DNA of 64,000 nucleotides. Source: Chelydra serpentina. Lineage: Eukaryota; Chordata; Testudines; Chelydridae. Under the pieces are notes generated by a model. That model did no database searches. It saw only the letters and a list, made by a program, of their open reading frames with translations, and had not been told where the DNA came from. Positions 33,285-44,760 of the stretch are shown here, piece by piece (position 1 is the stretch's first letter; each line of letters starts with the position of its first letter). The stretch spans positions 248,001 to 312,000 of the forward strand of contig JBAIAC010000021.1 in the NCBI GenBank assembly GCA_037349315.1, written 5' to 3'. Position numbers and translations under genes: made by a program.

Positions 33285-35096
33285 GTATGTGAAATTTAAA
33301 CTCTCTGCTTCCATGGCGGATTAGCAACATTAGGGTCTGTTGTGATTACTGGGTCTGCAAATTTACCATTATTGCGAGCTCAACTGTGAAAAATGAGTGT
33401 AAGTTCATGAAGCGTCAAAATAATGCATAACAATCAGTGCTGATGGGAAAAGGTACAGAAGGGAGACAGACTGAATTAGTCCAAACAAAAAGGCCCCGTC
33501 GATCTAACGCAAAGACGGTGTTAAGATCATGCCTGGTAAACAGGAAAATGTGGGACTAGAAATCAATGAACCAAACTTGGTGTATCAGATAGGCCTAATT
33601 GGAGGACAAAATTATGAGAGGATGGGCTGTTCCCCTCACTCCTTTTTGGGGTCGTTAAAGAGATTTTGGGAGAGAAATTTGGCTACAGGAGTGAGCTCCA
33701 CCTTGATGGCTGCCACTTACCCCATCACCTGGGACTCGGACCTTCTGCATCTCCATCCTGAAAGATGTCCTGACCAGACCAGGCAAGAAGGAGGGAGCCA
33801 GATGACATTGCCACCTCCACTGGCTTCAGCTGAATCCCAAGTACCACCTGGGATGTGAGACTTTGTCTCTCTTCTCCCCTCCCCAATGTGTTCTTTCCTT
33901 TAACTACTTTATTTCTTTTCTGTCCTAGCTCTCTCCTTTTTCCATCTGTCTAATGAGAGTCTGGCTTAGCCAACCAAGGCTGGAGATTTTGAAACACTGC
34001 TGTTAGCCTTTGACCAGAAAGATGCACCTATGCCCTAAGCAGCCGGACTCCTGTATGAGTTTGCCAGGTCTCGGACAGGCTGATCAGACAATGTGCTGGG
34101 CCTGTGTTTCTCCAGTGACGTAGCCCGTGAGAGTCAGCACCAGACACAAAGGCATTTTCTTTCTTTGCTGTTCTTTTCTCTCCCCTTTTCTGTGCGTTTG
34201 TCTTGTTTTGTCTTACAGGAAACCGGATCAGACTTTAACAACAACAGTAACTATGACAGCTCCAGCCCCTGTCAGCTAACTTCACTTTTCCCCAAAGAGC
34301 ACAGTTATTACCATCTTTGATACCATCTGAGACATCAAGGTGGTTTTTCCTTCTAAAAACTCTCTGTAGCGAATGGGAAAGGGAAATGGGAATGTTGTTA
34401 CAATCAAATCCTTATTTACTACTTTACATTTCAAAGACTTCAACTGTTTTTCCTTCTGTTCTGTATCTTTAATCAGAGATTATGGCAGAGGATGTAGAGG
34501 CTAGCTCAGTAGGGGGTGCTCTCGCCTCATAGTCAATGTTGACCCTGCTTCCCTGATACACTGCAAGGGGGTGCTGTGCTGCAGGGAGCCCTGGGTGACA
34601 GGAGGCCAGTGGAGCTATTGACAGGGATGGAGAAGGCAGAGACAGGGAAGGGGTTGGAAGGGGAGGTGAGGATGTGAGCTCAGTATGAACCGGCTGCAGG
34701 AGATACCAGAGGAGGCAGGGCGCTGGCAGAGTGGGTAGAGAGGCTGACCTGGGAATTGTCAGCACAGAGGTGGGAGCTGAATCTGCCCCTCTTCTGCTTC
34801 CAGTGGGGCTGTTGGAGTGAACCAAGAAGGGCTCAGTCAGTCTGACGGCAGAGCGAGCCCAGGGGCAAGAAGTGATTGAGAAAGGGATGAAAGTTATATT
34901 GACGGCTACTGTGGTCCTGGTACTGGGAGGCCAAATGCAGGAGCCCCCTCCCCCCCCTGCTCTGACAACTCAGGGAGGATTATTAAGGATTCATATGTAT
35001 TTGGGGAGGATTGTTGAGGATCCACATTCATCGCCCACTCCTGCTCTGCCGGCTCTGGTGGGCTCACCCCAAGGGGATGGTTTCTCTTTGCTGCAG
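33285..35096. other. Intron between UPA exons of gene 2
   Basis: It contains sequence with a repeat-like look around 33450-34400 (CAGGAAACCGGATCAGACTT, then ATACCATCTGAGACATCAAG) and no supported exon. Confidence 0.4.
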
Positions 35097-35238
35097 GAGT
35101 TGGAATTCTCCAATATGGCAGCTCATCCCCTGGATCCAGACATTGAAATCTACACCAGAGACTTGGGGGGCAAATTGGAGCTCAGCCTGGTGGAGAAGAA
35201 AAAGCAGCAACAGATCTGGGAGACAACTGTGAGACCAG
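35097..35238 (+). CDS. FIIND (UPA) C-terminal exon of gene 2
   Basis: This 142-bp exon has the same length and phases (0 to 1) as 7011-7152. Acceptor TTTGCTGCAG, donor GTGGGT. It encodes ELEFSNMAAHPLDPDIEIYT then LELSLVEKKKQQQIWETTVR and PG. The matches with copy 1 are the E-x-F start, the EIYTxD core, the W near the end and VRPG. The open frame is intact, unlike the preceding exon. It gives the structural base for a second FIIND gene. Confidence 0.75.
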
Positions 35239-36605
35239 GTGGGTTCAGCCAGAGATCCTGGCAGAGGGGAGGGGACTGTGCAGGAAGCCCTCTCCCAGCA
35301 GCTGCTTGTGGTTGCCAGGGCCAGCCGTGTGCACACAATAAGGCAGGACACGTGTGCACAGCCACTTCCTACAGCCCATGGGAATGTGAACTGGGGCTGG
35401 GCTGGGTGAGGGAGAGCAGAGGAGCAGGTTTGAAAATGCCCATTGAGGTCACATCACTCTAGTCCCCAAACGGAGGCACCCGGCACTGCGCTGCTGTCAC
35501 TCTGCCTATCATGGCCATGGAGAATCTCACAGCAACCGAGGGGGAGAGAACGCTCCGATTCTTGCTCCCAAACTCAGCCCCTGCCTCTCCAGCTAGAGCA
35601 GCTCCATCGGGGATCGGGTCTGTGACACGTGGCTGGGAAGTTGTGATTCCACCCAGAAGAGAGCAGAGAGCAGAGACACACCAGCCGACTCATTGCTCCC
35701 TGGCTGGCCTCGGACCCATGGGTAATGTCCATCCGTCCAGCCTCACTCCCAACCCAACATCAGACCCAGAGTGTATCCAGCCTATAGGTGGAGCCTACAC
35801 CCAACTAGGAGAGTGCATTGGTTGTTGTGCCCTCGTCTTTCATTGCTCAGGATGGTGTTAACTATCTGACCTTGCATTCACCAGCATGAAGACCCGTATC
35901 TCTTTGCACAGGTGCCCTGCGCTCCTGAGAATGATCACTGAGCAGAACTGAATCTCTCAGCGTTATTTTGTGCCTGTTGCACCCATAAGTGCATCATCCT
36001 TTCCTCTTGTCTCATCTCTCTCTGCTCAGCCCAGAGGAATCAAAGTGTTCAAGTTCTCTCAGCCATTATGGCCACCTCAGGTCCTCCATAGTCCTAGCAC
36101 ATGCAAACATTGTTCAATCCTCTCAGCCATATTAAGGTACTCATCAAAAGGACATGGATGCTGTCTAAACCTGTCAATCCCTTGCTCTAACTACTAGCCC
36201 ATAGTCCTTCACATGGCTAGAACAAGAGCCCAGGAGTTCGGTGCCTTCATTCCAAGACCATTCTTCCCTCCCTATTCACAAACTCACAATGGTGGGTGCT
36301 GTAAAATGTCCTGATGCTGGTAGGTGCTGAGCTCCTGATCTCCCATTGGGAGTGGTGAGCGCTTAGCCCTCCTCAGGATCACGCCATAAGAGTAAATTAA
36401 TAAGCCCCCCTCTTAGCCTCATGGTGAAGAGATCCATGGAAATTACTTCTCAGAGCAGTAGCTACAGAGATACAGAGTTAGTACATGGTAATTAGCTGCA
36501 CTGCCATGTGAGTGGCTTAGCCAGTCAGATACTAGATATCTAGTGGGATCTCCCATGAGCAGCATGAACCCAGTATCTGATTCCCTCTTTCCTTCTCTCT
36601 TCCAG
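35239..36605. other. Intron of gene 2, no feature recognised
   Basis: I looked for exons and repeats here and saw none that I can support. Open frames such as that at 35511-35861 lack conserved motifs and splice logic. Confidence 0.4.
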
Positions 36606-36644
36606 GGGATGTGAGGCTTCCTGGCTCCACCCCAACATGAGCAG
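36606..36644 (+). CDS. Linker exon of gene 2 with in-frame TGA
   Basis: A 39-bp phase 1-1 exon (acceptor CTCTCTTCCAG, donor GTCAGT) reads GDVRLPGSTPT and then TGA at 36638. It is the counterpart of 7448-7489. Included, it would end the protein right after FIIND. Because it is symmetric, skipping it joins the UPA exon (phase 1) directly to the PYD exon (phase 1) in frame. Either it is a stop-cassette or the gene is decaying. Confidence 0.5.
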
Positions 36645-37377
36645 GTCAGTAGGAATTCATGGAACTTGTGATCCCGGTGTCTAATCCCAGTTGTTCTCTC
36701 AGAGGCCCAGATCCTCCTTCCTGCAGCACAGGGGTTCGGGTGGAGAAGCCCCATTCAGTCTCATCAATTCCCTGTCCACTTGGGGCCCAGGTAAGGATTG
36801 TCCCTGTGGTCTGTCCCCCAGGGCACTGCCCAGTGGCGAAGAACCATCAGGTCTCCTCCAGATCATCTTTAAATCCCAGACAATAAACTGTGGGGGGATC
36901 ATCTTGCCTTGGACCAGTGTGAGGACAGGCTAGATGGGACCTGAGAACCTTCTCCATCTTTGGTGCCAAGCTAGGATTGTAGGATTCTCCTCTACTGCGT
37001 ATTTCTCTGGGTTTTGATCAGTTTAAATGGCAATAGAGCTTCCCTCGAGGACACCATTCCCCTGTCCTCTGGATCTCTCTATTAGGACAAGACTCTGGAT
37101 ACTAGAGAACTAGCTGGTCTAACACCACAAGAGAGTTACAATATTCACCAAATAGTGGTGAGTTTACTGCCCTTCTTTCTGTAGGATACATAAAATATCT
37201 GTTTTTCAGATGAACACTGAGGGGGTTTTTACTGAATGTTTGTTAGTCCCAAACGGTTCTTTGAACGTTAGCATCCATGATGATTCATTTACAAAAGTCA
37301 TGCCGGGAAAGAATAATTTAGCTCGCTGCAGCAACTAAAATGTCAACAATGTTAACTACTTGACATTTATCCCTATA
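36645..37377. other. Intron of gene 2, no feature recognised
   Basis: No coding or repeat feature could be supported here. Confidence 0.4.
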
Positions 37378-37502
37378 CTAGGGTGACCAGATGTCCCGAT
37401 TTTATAGGGACAGTCCCGATTTTTGGGTCTCTTTTTTATATAGGCTCCTATTAGCCCCCCACCCCTGTCCCGATTGTTCACATTTGCTGTCTGGACACCC
37501 TA
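37378..37502. mobile_element. Short MITE (GGGTGACCAGATGTCCCG family)
   Basis: The ends CTAGGGTGACCAGATG and GCTGTCTGGACACCCTA are imperfect inverted repeats about 125 bp apart. A second copy in the other orientation is at 62016-62140. Very common in turtle DNA; no coding capacity. Confidence 0.85.
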
Positions 37503-37989
37503 CCGTCTACTGTTCCAGTGTTAACACACTATTGAATTGAACTGGGGCATTTCACACTTCTCTGACCTATTTTTTAAGTTTCTCTGTAGAATTGGACAGA
37601 TGCCACTGCATCTGTTTACGTGAGGGTCACATTAAAAGATTTTCTTTACAACTATAAGGGCTAGCTGAAGAGTTGTTTTTTAGTTAAAATAATAATTAAC
37701 GGGGCCACATAATACATTGTACATGGGGCCTTCTGAAGAGTTTGTCAACCACCATTGTAAAACACTGATTACGCTATAGGGCAAGAGAAAGGTGGGAGCT
37801 GGTATGTTCCTGTCCATCCATCAGTGGCCAGTCTCCAGGAAATCAGTTGACTTCATGTCACCAGTTCTCATTGTCCCACTTAGCTCTGTGTCCTCTGAGC
37901 CTCTGATCCTAGGGAGGGGGGTGAGGAAGAGGAGCTGGGAGAAGGTGGAGACACAGAGGCTGGGGGAGGAGGGAAGGCAGGCACTGGAA

Positions 37990-37998
37990 AGCATAAAA
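37990..37998 (+). promoter_or_regulatory. Possible TATA box before the PYD exon
   Basis: The word GCATAAAAGG lies about 60 bases upstream of the PYD ATG at 38052. If it works as a TATA box, transcription would start near 38020 and give a stand-alone PYD message. The competing reading is a splice acceptor (CTCCATTTTCAG) at 38034. Confidence 0.3.
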
Positions 37999-38034
37999 GG
38001 AGAGACATAGTGACAGACAAGACTCCATTTTCAG

Positions 38035-38323
38035 CAGACATCCAAGACAAGATGCCTGAGACCTGGAGAGACACCCTGCAGGAGACTTTGGATGAGCTGG
38101 AGAGCAAAAATGTCAAACGATTCAAGTCCAAATTGAAGAATATGGACCTACCAGAGGGATACAAGAGAATCCCCAGTGGGATGTTGGAGAAGGCCGACCC
38201 TCTGGCTGTGTGTGAGCTGCTGGTGCAGTACTACAAGATGGATGGGGCTGTTGAGGTGGCCATTCAAGCCCTAAAGGGAATCAACCAGAACGCGCTGGCA
38301 GAAAAGCTTGAGACGCACACCAG
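38035..38323 (+). CDS. Pyrin domain exon of gene 2 (FIIND-PYD)
   Basis: After acceptor ATTTTCAG (phase 1) the frame reads ADIQDK then, from ATG 38052, a PYD: LQETLDELESKNVKRFKSKL, LPEGYKRIPSGMLEKADPLA, CELLVQYYKMDGAVEVAIQA and ALAEKLETHT. Helix 1 (LxETLDELxxxNxKxFKxxL) and the EGYxxIPxGxLE loop are diagnostic for PYD. The donor GTGAGT leaves in phase 2. The entry phase equals that of the UPA and linker exons upstream, so a FIIND-PYD fusion is possible. The internal Met also allows a stand-alone PYD like PYD-only inhibitors. The terminal exon is at 38880. Confidence 0.85.
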
Positions 38324-38879
38324 GTGAGTGAGGGGTGTAGCTTCCATTTACTCCCTCTTGGCTTCAATTTCCATCTCTTCGATCTGACTATTTCAGCACA
38401 TCAGGCTGTGGTCTTTTCCTGGAAGGGTTTTTATCCTTCTTTCCCACTCTCACTTTTCCACGGTCTGAGGCCTTTGCAAGAACTAACATGTTATAGTAAA
38501 ATGATCAGTCTCTCTCTCTCCTCAATAGTTGGCATTTTCCATAGAGCGTTCTCTTTCCGAAAGCTCCCCTGTATTAGACAGATCTGGGGTCCTCTTCAAT
38601 TGTTAGAAATAATTCACACACAAAGCCAAAAGCTGTACAGCGTATGTGCACTGAGCGGTTCCTTCCCCTCCCCCTCCCCTGGTAAGACAGGAGTCACATG
38701 GGCCCACATCTCAAATGTATAGGATGTCAAACTCCTGTTGAAATCAATGGGAATTAAGAGCCTAAATACTTTTGTGGATCTTGGCCATGGGTGAGGAGCA
38801 AGATGTGCTGAGAGCACTGAGGAACTCTGCACAGGACAGATCCAGCCAGTGGGTCCTAAATCTCTGTTATGTTCTGCAG
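38324..38879. other. Last intron of gene 2
   Basis: A pyrimidine-rich 3' part ends in TCTCTGTTATGTTCTGCAG. No other feature was recognised. Confidence 0.5.
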
Positions 38880-38910
38880 GAGAGTTCCAGCTGGCATTGA
38901 TTCTGTGTAG
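38880..38910 (+). CDS. Terminal exon of gene 2 after PYD
   Basis: Acceptor GTTATGTTCTGCAG is followed by one base that completes the split Arg codon, then RVPAGIDSV and TAG at 38908. The phase fits exactly. The protein would therefore end only nine or ten residues after the PYD, making PYD the C-terminal domain. No AATAAA was found immediately after. Confidence 0.55.
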
Positions 38911-39470
38911 CTGTTTTTCTGCACTGGAGTTGGGATCGCCCAGCTGAAGATGAGCGCACGCCCGACAGAACTTAACTGATCACAGCCGGGGCAGCGAGGT
39001 CTCTCCGTTTGTCTGAAGAAACGTTAGCGAGATTCAGTGCGAGCCTTTCCATGCACCAGACGGCCGATGACAAAAGCACGTCCCTGAAGAAGCAGAAGTT
39101 GCATATCGCCACAGCACAGCTCCCAGGGCTGAGCCCGGAGCAGGAATCTGTTTCCCGGGCAGGAATCCCTTTGGTGCTGATCACGGTATTAGCTGAGCGA
39201 GTCACAGACATTAACTGAGTTGGCTCAGCACCCCGATGATCTAGGGAACTATTGCCCCCATGTCACCGCATGGACTGGTTCTTTGGGGGGATGGGGCTCA
39301 GCTGCACTGTGCCGGCTTTAGGGAACAACACTCAGGGCCATATGATGGGAGCTTGTGACTGGAATGCAGTCTGCTGAGAGCATAAGGGCTGGAGGCTGAG
39401 GGCAGCTGGTAACTCTCCAGAGCCCAGAAGAGAGACCTGCAAGGAGCTGGGATGATCCTCAGCTAGAAGG
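38911..39470. other. 3' flank of gene 2, no gene seen
   Basis: Likely the 3' UTR and flank. A 69-codon frame at 39009-39218 has no recognisable motif. Confidence 0.4.
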
Positions 39471-39479
39471 ATGCAAAGA

Positions 39480-39920
39480 ACTGAGCTGAGGTTTCCCAAG
39501 CACTTCAACCAGAACACACTGTCTTAGGAAAAATATAAAACCAATGTATTAACTACAGAAAGATAGATTTTAAGTGATTTTAAATAACAGGCATAACAGG
39601 CCAGAGCTAGGTACCAAAGAAAATAAACGGTAAGTGCACAGTCTAAATCTTAAACCTTGTTACACTAGGCAGTATTTGGATCAAGCAGTTTTCTCACCCC
39701 ACTGGATTTTACAGTTCTTAATACACAGGCTTCCCCTTTTGAGCCTGGGACCAGTCTCCTCAGGTGAAGTTGCCGTCTTCTCAGCATTCTTGTTGCTTCC
39801 AGTGTAGGTGGAGAAGGAGACAGGCCAAGGCATGATACCACTGTCCCATATGATATACCTGTAACGATGCTGGTTCTGGTGGGACCCCACTGAGAGTGTC
39901 AATTCAGGACAAATTGCTTC
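39480..39920 (-). mobile_element. LTR-like remnant
   Basis: The phrases CACTTCAACCAGAACACACT, AAATATAAAACCAATG and TAGATTTTAAGTGATT recur in the LTR at 51.5-52.35 kb. It is thus a diverged copy in the same orientation. No retroviral gene is present. Confidence 0.5.
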
Positions 39921-40019
39921 AAGCAGGGCAGTTACAGCCCAAGGCTGGGGGTTTTCCACCTCTAAGGCAAACCAAACCAGACAGACAGAGAAGACTTTGG
40001 TTTTACCGCACTGGCTAAC

Positions 40020-40870
40020 CACAAGTCACACAGCAATTCCCTTAGACACTCCAATTTCCCAGTATCACCACCAGTTCCACTCATTATGGGGACAAATGCT
40101 TATGAAAACCAATGCCCCAGTAAAAGAAAAAAGGTTATCCCAATCCCAAAGGACTAAGCCCCAGACCCAGGTCAATATACAACTCAGATCTTACCCACAA
40201 ATCACGCTGTTGCCAATCCTTTAGAATCTAAAATCTAAAGGTTTATTCATAAAAGGAAAAAGGTATAGGTGAGAGCTAGAATTGGTTAAATGGAATCAAT
40301 TACACACAGTAATGGCAAAGTTCTTGGTTCAGTGATGGAATAAGCTGCAGGTTCAAATCAAGTCTCTGGAGTGCATCCCCAGCTGGGATGGGTCATTCAG
40401 TCCTTTGTTCAGATCTTCAGTTTGTAGCAAAGTCCCTCCAGAGGTATGAAGCAGGATTGAGGAGAAGATGGAGATGAGGCATCAGCCTTTTATAGTCTTT
40501 TCCAGGTGTAAGAACATCTCTTTGTTCTTACTGTGGAAAATTACAGCAAAATGGAGTTTGGAGTCACATGGGCAAGTTCCTGCATGCTTTGCTGAGTTAC
40601 AAGGCATGTCTGCCTTCTCTCAATGGGTCAGTTGTGTAGCTGATGGTCCTCAATGGGCCATCAAGCAGTCTCACACCAACTAGTCTGGGGTTTCACCCAG
40701 AAGCATAGCATAAGTTTGAAATACAGACAGTATAGAACCAATATTCATAACTTCTACTACAAAAATGGTACACACATACAGACAGCATAATCATAACCAG
40801 CAAAGCATAACCTGGTTGTAGATACCTTATTTGGCCCCCTTTATACAAGATTTGGTGCCACTACAGGACC
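40020..40870 (-). mobile_element. Solo LTR-like sequence
   Basis: On the minus strand, GAAAAGACTATAAAAGGCTG (TATA, near 40490) is followed by TATGAATAAACCTTTAG (AATAAA, near 40243). That is the order expected for promoter and poly(A) signal of one LTR. No retroviral coding region adjoins it. Confidence 0.6.
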
Positions 40871-41086
40871 TTGGTTGCAACAATGTTCTATATGGTCCCC
40901 GTTCATGTCAATAACGTCACAATACCCTCGGTCCATGTGCCTGGAAAATACTAGCACAGACACGTCCTGTGGGCTTTGCTGCATCACAGAGTTGAGCAAT
41001 CCCCCTGGTGTGCTCTTCTGCAACTGAGGGATTTTCTACACTGGGAAGTTACTGCGCTGAAACTTTCTTGCTCAGCATTTGAAAAA

Positions 41087-41413
41087 TCACACACCCCGAG
41101 CACAACAAGTTTCCTCACTGTAGAGCGCCAGTTTTGACAGGCTCCCAGCACTGGGAGCTACGCCCCTTGTCAAGGTGGGTTTTTTTAAGTGCTGGGAGAG
41201 CACGGAGGTCCGTGCTGCCATATCAGTAACATACAGGGAAGCCTGCCAGGCGGTCCTGGCTACCAGTTGTCCTTCGGTAAGCAAGGTCTTGAATGGTGCT
41301 CTTTTATCTTTGGGAAGGTCGGTCATAAACTCAAATAGCTTCCCATAATTGTCATAATCATACTTCACCAGGAGGGCTCTGTAATTAGCGACCCTGAATT
41401 GTAAAGTAGACAA
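41087..41413 (-). mobile_element. LAP2-alpha-like domain fragment, probably from a DIRS-type retroelement
   Basis: The minus frame reads LQFRVANYRALLVKYDYDNY, GKLFEFMTDLPKDKRAPFKT and ARTAWQASLYVTDMAARTSV. I recall this pattern (a YDYxNYxxL segment, LPKDKR and an ARTAxQASLDxADxAAR helix) from LAP2-alpha-like C-terminal domains. These occur both in the host TMPO/LAP2-alpha protein and in reptile DIRS-like retroelement ORF1. The fragment has no neighbours from the TMPO gene, so retroelement origin is more likely. Frame loss follows. Confidence 0.5.
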
Positions 41414-43440
41414 GGTATTGACCTACCATCCTAAGAGGTCTAGAATCAAAACCAGAGAGAGACAAAGCAGACTGCTCTCTCTGGCAGAGGAATATAACTC
41501 ACTGCACCTTGCTCTAGGTTGGCTCCCTGTAGACAGACTCAGATAGCATGAATAGTAAATCCATCTATAGGACTCATCACCATGTAATTCTGACAGGTTT
41601 CCATGCCCCTTTTATGGTTTATGTCCCACCCTCCAGTCCCGTGTCTGGTCATGTACACGTTTGATGCCGTCAGTCCTTTTGAATTTCTTTTGTTGTTGTG
41701 GGAATGCTAGAGGTGCTTGCATGCATGTGTTTTTTGGCTGGGTTTTGAGAAAAAAATTAAAAGAGAAAATAAATAAAAAGAAAATAAATAATGAGAGGTA
41801 GGGAGCAAACTAACCAAGAGGGGGAAGGGAACAGCGGGGACAGGGAGATATAAACATGGGCCAGGGAGAAAGGTGAACGTGTCCCTACACAGAGGAAGGG
41901 AACTCCCTGCGTGAGGGTGAACAATGAGAGGTGGAGGGAAAGCGGTATCGAGGGGAGACCCGAGCTTCCCAAAGGGGTGGGAAGGAGGGGATAAAACAGG
42001 CCACAGGAGGGACAAACACAAGAGAGAAAGGGAGGGGGAAATGAAAAAGGGACAGGACTTACCAGGCAACTAGGCGGATCTGGGACAACATCGCTGCCTG
42101 TGGGGGACAGCACTGCACTGGGCTCCCTCCAGCCGCTGGAGCAATAACTGATGACAAGCCCCACCCAGGGCAGAAGATGCCAGCTGGTCTCTCTGAGCAT
42201 TGCCTCCTCCAAAACAGCTTCCACATGGCAAACTGGCGGTAGCCATAGTAACAGTCAACCAGAAAGGATGCGGGAGGACGCACCCATGTCACCATGACCA
42301 CTAGGCCAATGGGAAGCCGCAGGGCTGCTGGTCTGGCAGCATTGCCAACTCTTGAGACAGTTCACATTTACCTTAAATCCCCAGTTCCTAGGATCACACC
42401 ATTACTTGAGAATCCCAGTTCCATAGTGGAGAAACAAACAAAATCTCCACCTCAGCGCTGCAGATGAAAGCTTGAAAATGTGGCTCCGTAAAGGTTCTGA
42501 AACCAGACAGCAGATGGACAGAACCCAACATTTTTTATTAAGCTAGTTTCTTGATTTTTGGACCTTCGGGGTGGGCAATGCTGCAGTCGGGGCTGTCAAA
42601 GTCTTGATTTACAGTCCTATAACTCAAATGAGAGTCCCTGTATATTTGGGATTGCCTGGTGAAAATCAGGAGTTAAAACAGCCCAAAATTGGGGCCCTGT
42701 TCTTTTATCCCCAGTCTTTTCTCCTCTGGGGGTCTCCCCTGGTGAGGAGTGTGTGTATGTGACTGGGACACGAATGGGGCAGGAATGCGCCGACCCCGGC
42801 CTCCTCATTCTCTCGCCTCACCATGATCACAGCACCCTCCAGGGCAGCCTTTTGTGGCTCCTTATTCCCCTTTCAGCCCCTTTGCACTGCCAGCCCAGAG
42901 CCCTTCATCCACCACCTCCGAGGTCTCCAAAATGACCTGCAGTTCTTGTATCTCAAGCCGAGAGATCTCGCTCCCAGAGCCCTCACAAGCTCCCACGCCA
43001 CCTCCCATGTCCCACCTGTGTAGGCCCAATATCATCCAGCCGGTCCACTTCTGAGTCACCCCATGGAGACCCTGGCACATGTTTCCCAGGTCACAGCCCC
43101 TCTCCCAGCATGTCCAGCTGAGCATCTGGCTGTGCTTTCCCTCTCCCCTCCTCTTCTTCTATATGCCCACCCTGCCTGTGGCCCTACAACAGGGCGAGAC
43201 CTCCCCACCAGTCTCCCCCCAGCACTGGCCAAGATGGCCATCTATGGTGCCAGGAGGAGGGGTAGCCTATTTCTGTTCCTCAAGCGCCCCACGTCTTTCC
43301 CAGAGCAGTGGGCCCTGCCCAGGGCCGTCTGCTCAGAGCACCCCTCCGCTGTCCTTATTTTGAACCTTCAACCCTCATCCCAGCCCCGTTTTCTCTTCTT
43401 TTGTCCCCTTGAATTGGTTGGGACAAAAGACATTTTTTCT
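41414..43440. other. No gene seen
   Basis: Purine-rich tracts (about 41790-42060) give pseudo-frames on the minus strand; the rest is GC-rich. I found no supported exon. Confidence 0.4.
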
Positions 43441-43445
43441 GCTTG

Positions 43446-43532
43446 CATCCGAAGAAGTGGGTATTCACCCACGAAAACTTATGCTTCAATACCTCTGTTA
43501 GTCTATAAGGTGCCACAGGACCCTTTGTCGCT
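43446..43532 (+). mobile_element. Reptile short interspersed repeat, 3' piece
   Basis: The words GAAGAAGTGGGTATTCACCC, ACGAAAACTTATGCTTCAAT and CTATAAGGTGCCACAGGACC are the common end of a turtle repeat family. A fragment in opposite orientation lies at 12660-12772. Confidence 0.7.
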
Positions 43533-44130
43533 TGAATTGGTTGTTTGCTGGGAGGCCCTTTTGTTCTGGGGGAAATTTGGCTCCTTCTCCTGGGTTCAAA
43601 TAGCCCAGAATTGCTCGGCCTGAGGGGGACGGGGCAGCCGCTCCCTTGGGGCAGGGACTCAGCAGGGACTGAGGCTGCAACACAAACAGCCCCATTGTGA
43701 GTCCCTCAAGCCTGACACAGGGGTTCCCACCTGGGCTGATGGGACGGGGTGCAGGGGGCAGCGGCAGCTGCTGGGGACCTGGGAAAGGCCTGAGCTGGCA
43801 TTGAGCTGGGCCCTGCTGAAGCCACAAGGAGCCCGGCCAGGGAAAGATGGAAAATGTCTGTCCCCCACGGCAGCCCCAGGGGAGACACGAATGTCCCTGC
43901 TCGCTAATGAAACCTGTTTGTGCCTCACGGCCCGAACTACCCCTGCCCCCCTGAAACCGCCCCCCTGAACTGCCCCCACCCCTGAATTTCCCAGCCCCTC
44001 TCAAATCCCCCCCCCCCGCAGCTTCCCAGGGTGCCTCCGTTGTGTCAGTTTAACTGTCACCACAGGGACATTCCGAGCTGCCTTCCCCCCCCCCCCCCGG
44101 GGGGGGGCACCTGGGCCCTCGTTAGCCTCA
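43533..44130. other. GC-rich stretch, no gene seen
   Basis: Composition-driven frames only. It ends in a C-run directly followed by a G-run (about 44084-44107), which can fold back on itself. Confidence 0.5.
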
Positions 44131-44149
44131 GGGGATGGGGGCGAGGATT

Positions 44150-44204
44150 ATTTGCATACAGGAGCGGCCAATCACTGGCTGTGCTGGGGGGGGTGCTATA
44201 AAGG
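44150..44204 (+). promoter_or_regulatory. Octamer, CCAAT and TATA cluster
   Basis: ATTTGCAT at 44150-44157, CCAAT at 44168-44172 and CTATAAAGG at 44196-44204 are spaced like a real polymerase II core promoter. The octamer with TATA is known from immunoglobulin V and histone H2B promoters. The open frame starting at ATG 44324 (36 codons) has no leader peptide or histone similarity. It may be an orphan or pseudogene promoter. Confidence 0.45.
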
Positions 44205-44449
44205 GCTCCCCAGGACTCAGTGGATGCAGACCCCCGGGCAGGGCTGTGCCCGGGATCCCTGGCTGCAGAGTCAGGGAGGGGTCGGTGCCCAGCCCCAGAG
44301 CGGGCAGGGCCTCAGGCAGTGGCATGGGAAGGCTGCCCCAGGCAGATACTGTGGGCTCAGGGGCGGTGCCCAGAGCTGGCTGCATGGGGAGGGCAAGAAC
44401 TGGGGTCTCTGGGGATGGGAGCTACAGCCCATAGGGCTAACTTGTGTTT

Positions 44450-44760
44450 ATGATATTCAGGAGTAACACAAGGAACCTGCAAGCCTGTATCCTGTAAGAC
44501 CTGAGCTTCAGCCAGTTAGCATAAGGCTTAAGGCCTATGAACACTGAACAGATAAACGGCCCAAATGAAACCCCAAGTATTGGGAAGCTGAAACTAGAGT
44601 GTTTATGGGGAAATCCTGACCACAGGAACGTGAGTCCAACCACAAGAGTGTCATGGCAAGGAATTGACGTACGTAACAGGTACATGGGGTGCATCCGCAG
44701 CGACCTAACCACAAAAGGGCCACGGCAATGATACGATAATAAGTTGAGATCATTAGGAGA
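44450..44760 (-). mobile_element. LTR fragment, inverted relative to 45.05 kb
   Basis: The sequence from GTAACACAAGGAACCTGCA to GTGTCATGGCAAGGAATTGA is the reverse complement of text at 45060-45290 and 49250-49480. It faces its relative at 45.05 kb across about 300 bases, so the two could pair. Confidence 0.65.
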
